DNA from: UM-FILTER-33-9 sp964530235
GTDB lineage: Bacteria > Patescibacteriota > Microgenomatia > UBA1406 > GWC2-37-13
DNA length: 64,000 nt
Direction of reading: 5' to 3'
Assembly (NCBI GenBank): GCA_964530235.1
Contig: CAZGYB010000006.1
Location: 7,332 to 71,331, forward strand
Shown here: positions 60,217 to 64,000 of the stretch, one piece after another
How the letters are laid out: every line of letters starts with the position of its first letter
How positions within the stretch are numbered: the first letter of the stretch is position 1
Program-made: the position numbers and the translations under genes
The notes under the pieces: generated by a model
Database searches by the model: none
What the model was told of the DNA's origin: nothing
Seen by the model: the letters and a program-made list of their open reading frames with translations, nothing else

Positions 60217-61389
60217 ATGACTATGCCTGAAGCAAAGGAAACAACACAACATATAATCGATAGTCGGTTTTTGAAAACATTCAGTTTTGGTATTAACGGA
60301 GCGGGGGGTGGGGGAAATGTACTGGAACTCCATAATCCTTCTCGGCAAGAAGGTATTATTGGACTTACTGAAGAAATAGGAAGCGAATGCTTGCCCTTAC
60401 TCGCTCTTGATCAATTGAAACCTGATGCAACTATTTGCTGTGTTGCCCGACTCGGACGACCTGGAGCTAAAGCCGATCAATACGGATCACAAGTCTCTGA
60501 AGCACTGTGTGAGGGATTAAGCGCACTAGCTAAAAAACTTAACAAACCGTTTCCTACGGCTTTATTTCCCGTAGAAGCGACTGCTGGTCAAATGGCCCGG
60601 GTAACTCGTGCTGCCTTGGCTGCTTCCAAAAAGCTAAATAGACCTATTGGTTTGGTTGATGGCGATGTTTGTGGCGGTCTCGCGGTTCCTGCTGTTCCTC
60701 TCGCCAATAATATACACATATCTCTCAATCAACATCCCGATATTTCATTAATTGAGTTAAGAACATACCCTGACGGAAAAGTAACACCACATATTGAGTT
60801 ATTATCCCTATCAGACCCACTTCAGCTTGAAGTATTCCTCAGGGAAAAAGCCTCCCAGGCAGAAATGGGCGCGGTTTGGTTTGCCTGGTTATTTACTGAG
60901 GCAAAAAATTTTTCTCGGCTATTTACAACGGGGTCTATCACTCATTCATGGAATGGAGGCCAAATCATTGAACAAGCAATTTCAAAAAACCAACACCCTG
61001 CTGATGCTTTATTGGAAAAAAAATTTATCACTCGTATTATAGCGGCAGGCAGCGTCACAGATGTAACTCAAGAAAAAGCTCCTGGCTTCGCACAGTTTTC
61101 ATACGCGCTCAACACTCCTGCGGGTTTACTTAAAGTTGCTGCGCGAAATGAATACATAGTTGTTTACGACGCTTCCGGTCGGGTATTATCAAGAGCGCCA
61201 TCTATTATTTGCGCTCTGAACGACCAAGGACCCATTCAGTCTCATGTATTACAGCGTGGAGATACCATCAGTATTGTTGAAGCCGTTCCTCAGAGCTTAC
61301 AGAATAATCCTTCCAGTCGAAATGACTGGATAAAAATATGGGAATCTTACTGGAAAAATCAAACTCAGACATGGAATCATCCATACTAA
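60217..61389 (+). CDS. DUF917-like protein (hydantoinase/thiohydantoin desulfurase relative)
   Basis: A 390-aa protein. The N-terminal FGINGAGGGGNVLELHNPSR (about residues 23-42) and the later GLVDGDVCGGLAVPAVPLAN (about 145-165) match the two glycine-rich and acidic hallmarks of the DUF917 family. Some members of that family act on methylthiohydantoins, and others occur with hydantoinase-type operons. The substrate here is unknown. The C-terminal half carries a beta domain (IIAAGSVTDVTQEKAPGFAQ, then RNEYIVVYD). It lies 4 bp before the dipeptidase gene. Confidence 0.65.
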   Translation: MTMPEAKETTQHIIDSRFLKTFSFGINGAGGGGNVLELHNPSRQEGIIGLTEEIGSECLPLLALDQLKPDATICCVARLGRPGAKADQYGSQVSEALCEGLSALAKKLNKPFPTALFPVEATAGQMARVTRAALAASKKLNRPIGLVDGDVCGGLAVPAVPLANNIHISLNQHPDISLIELRTYPDGKVTPHIELLSLSDPLQLEVFLREKASQAEMGAVWFAWLFTEAKNFSRLFTTGSITHSWNGGQIIEQAISKNQHPADALLEKKFITRIIAAGSVTDVTQEKAPGFAQFSYALNTPAGLLKVAARNEYIVVYDASGRVLSRAPSIICALNDQGPIQSHVLQRGDTISIVEAVPQSLQNNPSSRNDWIKIWESYWKNQTQTWNHPY

Positions 61390-61393
61390 CTCT

Positions 61394-62329
61394 ATGAAAA
61401 ACTCAAAAATACCAATTATTGATTTACATTCGGATTATGTTCTTGCTTGTTATGAAAAAGGAATCCCATATAAAAGCGCAAAACAAACTAATATGAAAAT
61501 GTTAAAAGCAAACAACGTAAAAATTATTTTTGCAGGTTTCTCATATGATGATTTACTGAAAGATACCAAAAAACAACTGGAGTTACTCCTTCGTGAAACA
61601 AAAAAAAATAAATGTACAGTTCTCATTAAAAACAGTAAAGATATAGAAACAGTTTTTAGAGAGCAAAATTCTCTTGGATTTATCCTTCACCTTGAAGGAT
61701 CGGAAATCCTCGACGGATCTTTAAAAAACTTAGAAAATCTATATATAAAAGGATTACGTTCATTAAGTCTGACACATTCTGAAAAAAACTCACTCGGGTC
61801 AGGAAACAAAGACAACCCAAACACTCCTTTAACGTCTTTCGGAATACAAGTCGTTAAAGAAACACAACGCAAAAAAATTATTTTAGATCTCGCGCATCTT
61901 AACCAAAAATGTTTCTTTCAAACGGCCCATATGATAAAAGGACCCCTTTTGGTATCTCACAGCTGTGCTTATAGTTTATGCCCTGATCCACGAAATGTTA
62001 CCGACGAACAGATAAAACTAGTTTCTCAAAGAAACGGAGTTATCGGAGTATTTTTTTCATCTAAGTATGTCAAACAAACAAATGACGAGGTTACAATCAA
62101 CGATGTCGTTGATCATTTCGTACATATAGTTAAAGTTGGTGGAATTAATTGTGTCGCAGTAGGAAGCGATTTTGGCGGTATCACAACTGGTCTACCGAAA
62201 AATCTTGAGAGTGTTAATTCATTACAAAATCTGAAACAAAAATTAAAGAAAAAAGGGTTTAAGACAAAAGATATAGAAAAAATATTCTATAAAAACGCAC
62301 AAAGAGTTATATCTCAATTGCTCACATGA
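61394..62329 (+). CDS. membrane-dipeptidase family (M19) metallohydrolase
   Basis: A 311-aa amidohydrolase-fold protein of the renal dipeptidase family, which splits dipeptides, often with a D-residue at the C-terminal position. Metal ligands are H12 and D14 (IDLHSDY), the Glu in HLEGSE (about residue 102), and the His in VSHSCAYSL. RNVTDEQIK and VGSDFGGI (catalytic Asp) complete the site. The protein is shorter than typical (about 350-400) and has no signal peptide, so it is cytosolic. It overlaps the racemase gene by 4 bp. Confidence 0.85.
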   Translation: MKNSKIPIIDLHSDYVLACYEKGIPYKSAKQTNMKMLKANNVKIIFAGFSYDDLLKDTKKQLELLLRETKKNKCTVLIKNSKDIETVFREQNSLGFILHLEGSEILDGSLKNLENLYIKGLRSLSLTHSEKNSLGSGNKDNPNTPLTSFGIQVVKETQRKKIILDLAHLNQKCFFQTAHMIKGPLLVSHSCAYSLCPDPRNVTDEQIKLVSQRNGVIGVFFSSKYVKQTNDEVTINDVVDHFVHIVKVGGINCVAVGSDFGGITTGLPKNLESVNSLQNLKQKLKKKGFKTKDIEKIFYKNAQRVISQLLT

Positions 62330-63114
62330 TTCCCTATCGACGATTTAACACTATTGGCATTCTAGGCGGTATGGGTCCTGAGGCGACAATACAACTTTTT
62401 CATTATATTGTAAAAAATACACCGGCAAAAAAAGATCAAGATCACCTTCCTATTCTCATTAACAATCTTCCTCAAATCCCGGATAGAACACAAGCTCTTC
62501 TATATGGGGGTGAAAATCCCGTTCCCTATTTGGTTCAAGCAGGTAAAACACTTCAAAACGCTGGAGCTGACTTTATAGTAATACCCTGCAATACAAGTCA
62601 TGCTTTTTATTCTGATCTTCATTCAAAATTAGATATCCCGATTTTACATATGATTGAAGAAACTACTCAGTATATTACCAACAACTATCCAAAAATTAAC
62701 AAAATCGGACTTCTTGCTACAACAGGAACAGTACATATGAAGATTTACCAAAAAAGTTTAAATAAAGCGAATATTAAAGTGATTATTCCATCAGAAAACG
62801 TCCAAAAAAATATGGTAATGAAAGCAATATACGGAAACTTTGGAATAAAGGCTGGTTTTCTAACAAGTTACGCAGAAGAACTACTGAGTAAGGCAGCAGA
62901 ATCACTCATCTCACAAGGAACTCAAGCAGTCATTATGGGATGTACCGAAATTCCCCTGGTACTCGCTAATCAACGGGAAAATACATTATTTTTAAATCCT
63001 ACTGAAATTCTTGCGAAAAAAGCAGTACAGCTCGCTATGCTCCCAATGAAACCGAATAAATATTTTTACTCAGATCAGAAGTACATGACTTTTGAGGATA
63101 CATTTGAAAACTAA
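62326..63114 (+). CDS. aspartate/glutamate racemase family protein
   Basis: A 262-aa cofactor-independent racemase. Both catalytic Cys are present: IPCNTSHAFY (about residue 88) and MGCTEIPLVL (about 205). FNTIGILGGMGPEATIQLFHYIV near the start (ends IGILGGMGPEA and FHYIV) is the aspartate-racemase opening. Interconversion of L- and D-aspartate, or of a related amino acid, is likely. It shares a 4-bp overlap with the dipeptidase and is the last gene of the operon. Confidence 0.85.
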   Translation: MIPYRRFNTIGILGGMGPEATIQLFHYIVKNTPAKKDQDHLPILINNLPQIPDRTQALLYGGENPVPYLVQAGKTLQNAGADFIVIPCNTSHAFYSDLHSKLDIPILHMIEETTQYITNNYPKINKIGLLATTGTVHMKIYQKSLNKANIKVIIPSENVQKNMVMKAIYGNFGIKAGFLTSYAEELLSKAAESLISQGTQAVIMGCTEIPLVLANQRENTLFLNPTEILAKKAVQLAMLPMKPNKYFYSDQKYMTFEDTFEN

Positions 63115-63125
63115 TCTCTTAATAC

Positions 63126-64000
63126 TTAAGGACTCTTTGTGGGGGTTGGAGAAGTATTGAAAAGATATTCCCGGCAGTTTGCTTTCGTTTCTGTTCCTTG
63201 CGCAAAATACTCCACCCGCCCGTAGTAGCATTGTTTTTCAATAATCGACTCAGGTTTTGCAAAACCAGTATTGCTCCCGTATTTCGTAAGCAAATAAGTC
63301 ATTACCCTATTCCATATTGGTGCAGCGCCGGTGACTCCGGATGAAAGGTAGGGGTTCATCGGGGTATTATCGTTATTTCCAACCCAAACCGAAACAAGAA
63401 AATCCGGTGTAAACCCAATTGTCCAGTTATCTTTTTTCTCATCCGTTGTTCCGGTTTTTACCGCAACTTTGTATCCCGGTATTTCCAGAGCGGAGTTTGA
63501 ACCAAACGCAGATCTTCGCGCAAAATTGTCCGAAAGAATATCTGAGATGAGAAATGCTGACTCTGCTGTCTGCACCCTTTTTTTCCTAGGCTGAAGACCA
63601 AATATTTCATTACTATTGCGCTCAACTCGAAGAACCCCACCAAGATCAACTTTTTCACCTCCATTCGCAAACACACCAAACGCCGTCGCCATATCAATCA
63701 TTCGAACTTCACCTCCACCAAGAGTTAGAGAGAGACCGAAACGAGAAGAATCATTCCACGTTGTTATCCCAAGTTTCCGCGCGTAATTAACAAACGATTC
63801 AACTCCTAAGCTGTTTAAAACACGCACCGCTGGTATATTGTAAGAGTTTGCGAGAGCATAGCGAATTGGTACTTTTCCATGAAAAGCTCCATCATAATTA
63901 ACCGGCCGATACGCTGGTGAACCTGCTATCGAAAATACCACAGGACTATCATCGATCACCGTTGCTGCGGTAAATCCTTTTTCGAAGGAAAGAGCATACA
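63126..64000 (-). CDS. class A penicillin-binding protein, C-terminal part (5' end outside window)
   Basis: The frame stays open to the window edge; the GTG at 63959 is internal, since upstream codons continue the family sequence (YALSFEKGFTAATVIDD). This is the transpeptidase domain of a PBP1A-like enzyme that crosslinks peptidoglycan outside the membrane. The SxN motif is in ANSYNIPAV and the KTG motif is in VAVKTGTTDEKKDNWTIGF. The SxxK motif and the transglycosylase domain would be upstream. It converges on the racemase gene with an 11-bp gap; any link between the D-amino-acid genes and cell-wall synthesis is conjecture. Confidence 0.93.
   Translation of the reverse strand, partial: YALSFEKGFTAATVIDDSPVVFSIAGSPAYRPVNYDGAFHGKVPIRYALANSYNIPAVRVLNSLGVESFVNYARKLGITTWNDSSRFGLSLTLGGGEVRMIDMATAFGVFANGGEKVDLGGVLRVERNSNEIFGLQPRKKRVQTAESAFLISDILSDNFARRSAFGSNSALEIPGYKVAVKTGTTDEKKDNWTIGFTPDFLVSVWVGNNDNTPMNPYLSSGVTGAAPIWNRVMTYLLTKYGSNTGFAKPESIIEKQCYYGRVEYFAQGTETKANCREYLFNTSPTPTKSP

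Noticed and set aside
1..64000. CRISPR array, prophage or insertion sequence
   Set aside because: No regularly spaced repeats, transposase or phage structural genes were seen. The Cas4-like nuclease at 7972 stands without cas genes.
1..64000. Recoding of TGA as glycine, as in some CPR lineages
   Set aside because: Many genes end in TGA at the expected length, often in ATGA overlaps with the next gene, and in-frame TGA within conserved domains was not seen.

Overview
The window reads as chromosomal DNA of a Candidate Phyla Radiation (Patescibacteria) bacterium, most likely of the Microgenomates type. The grounds are compact gene packing with many 1-30 bp overlaps, the standard code with TGA as stop, a minimal SUF system, a class I lysyl-tRNA synthetase, a C-terminally short alanyl-tRNA synthetase, a Sua5-TsaE fusion, and many lineage-specific hypothetical genes. 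No phage, transposon or CRISPR array was seen. Shine-Dalgarno motifs are scarce. Many first genes of operons have a TATAAT-like box only 2-10 nt before the start codon, which suggests widespread leaderless transcription.

Layout. 1-2305: a carotenoid cluster (crtB fragment, prenyl synthase, two-repeat lycopene cyclase). 2217-4652: an exported beta-propeller protein and a TrpR/YerC-like regulator. 4681-6772: a divergent promoter with a perfect palindrome, a His-rich leader peptide with an attenuator-like hairpin array, then a GNAT acetyltransferase and an M20 peptidase. 6775-8673: a cupin epimerase, TrmH and a PD-(D/E)XK nuclease. 8744-8934: a tRNA-Met gene lying inside the anticodon loop of a tRNA-Val gene. 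8962-17190: a glycan operon (GT2, O-antigen-ligase-like protein, GT-C, three GT4, FemAB). 17158-27267, minus strand: Lon, then one supra-operon running Rrf2, SufC, SufB, SufD, SufS, SufU, ferredoxin, 2-oxoacid:ferredoxin oxidoreductase alpha and beta. 27347-33527: an accessory region of unknown genes with a nuclease-helicase/MazG pair and a sparse 0.68 kb gap. 33631-42460: t6A genes, FtsH, a 5'-3' exonuclease, a SNase, and an AsnB-like PP-loop gene start-to-start with Elp3. 42530-47390: SecA, two envelope proteins and NnrD. 47416-58631: a translation-rich block (AlaRS, HD protein, tRNA-binding OB protein, tRNA-Glu, GreA, ACT regulator, a second GNAT-M20 pair, LysRS, RdgB, SerRS). 58660-63114: a leader peptide and terminator followed by an unusual operon (unknown 479-aa protein, DUF917-like, M19 dipeptidase, Asp/Glu racemase). 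63126-64000: the end of a class A penicillin-binding protein.

The most interesting points are the nested tRNA genes, the two leader-peptide/terminator arrangements in front of peptide or amino-acid genes, the twin GNAT-M20 modules, and the Elp3/AsnB-like pair. Functions come from recognised motifs and gene order. Regulatory models are inferences from base pairing and spacing; no searches were run.
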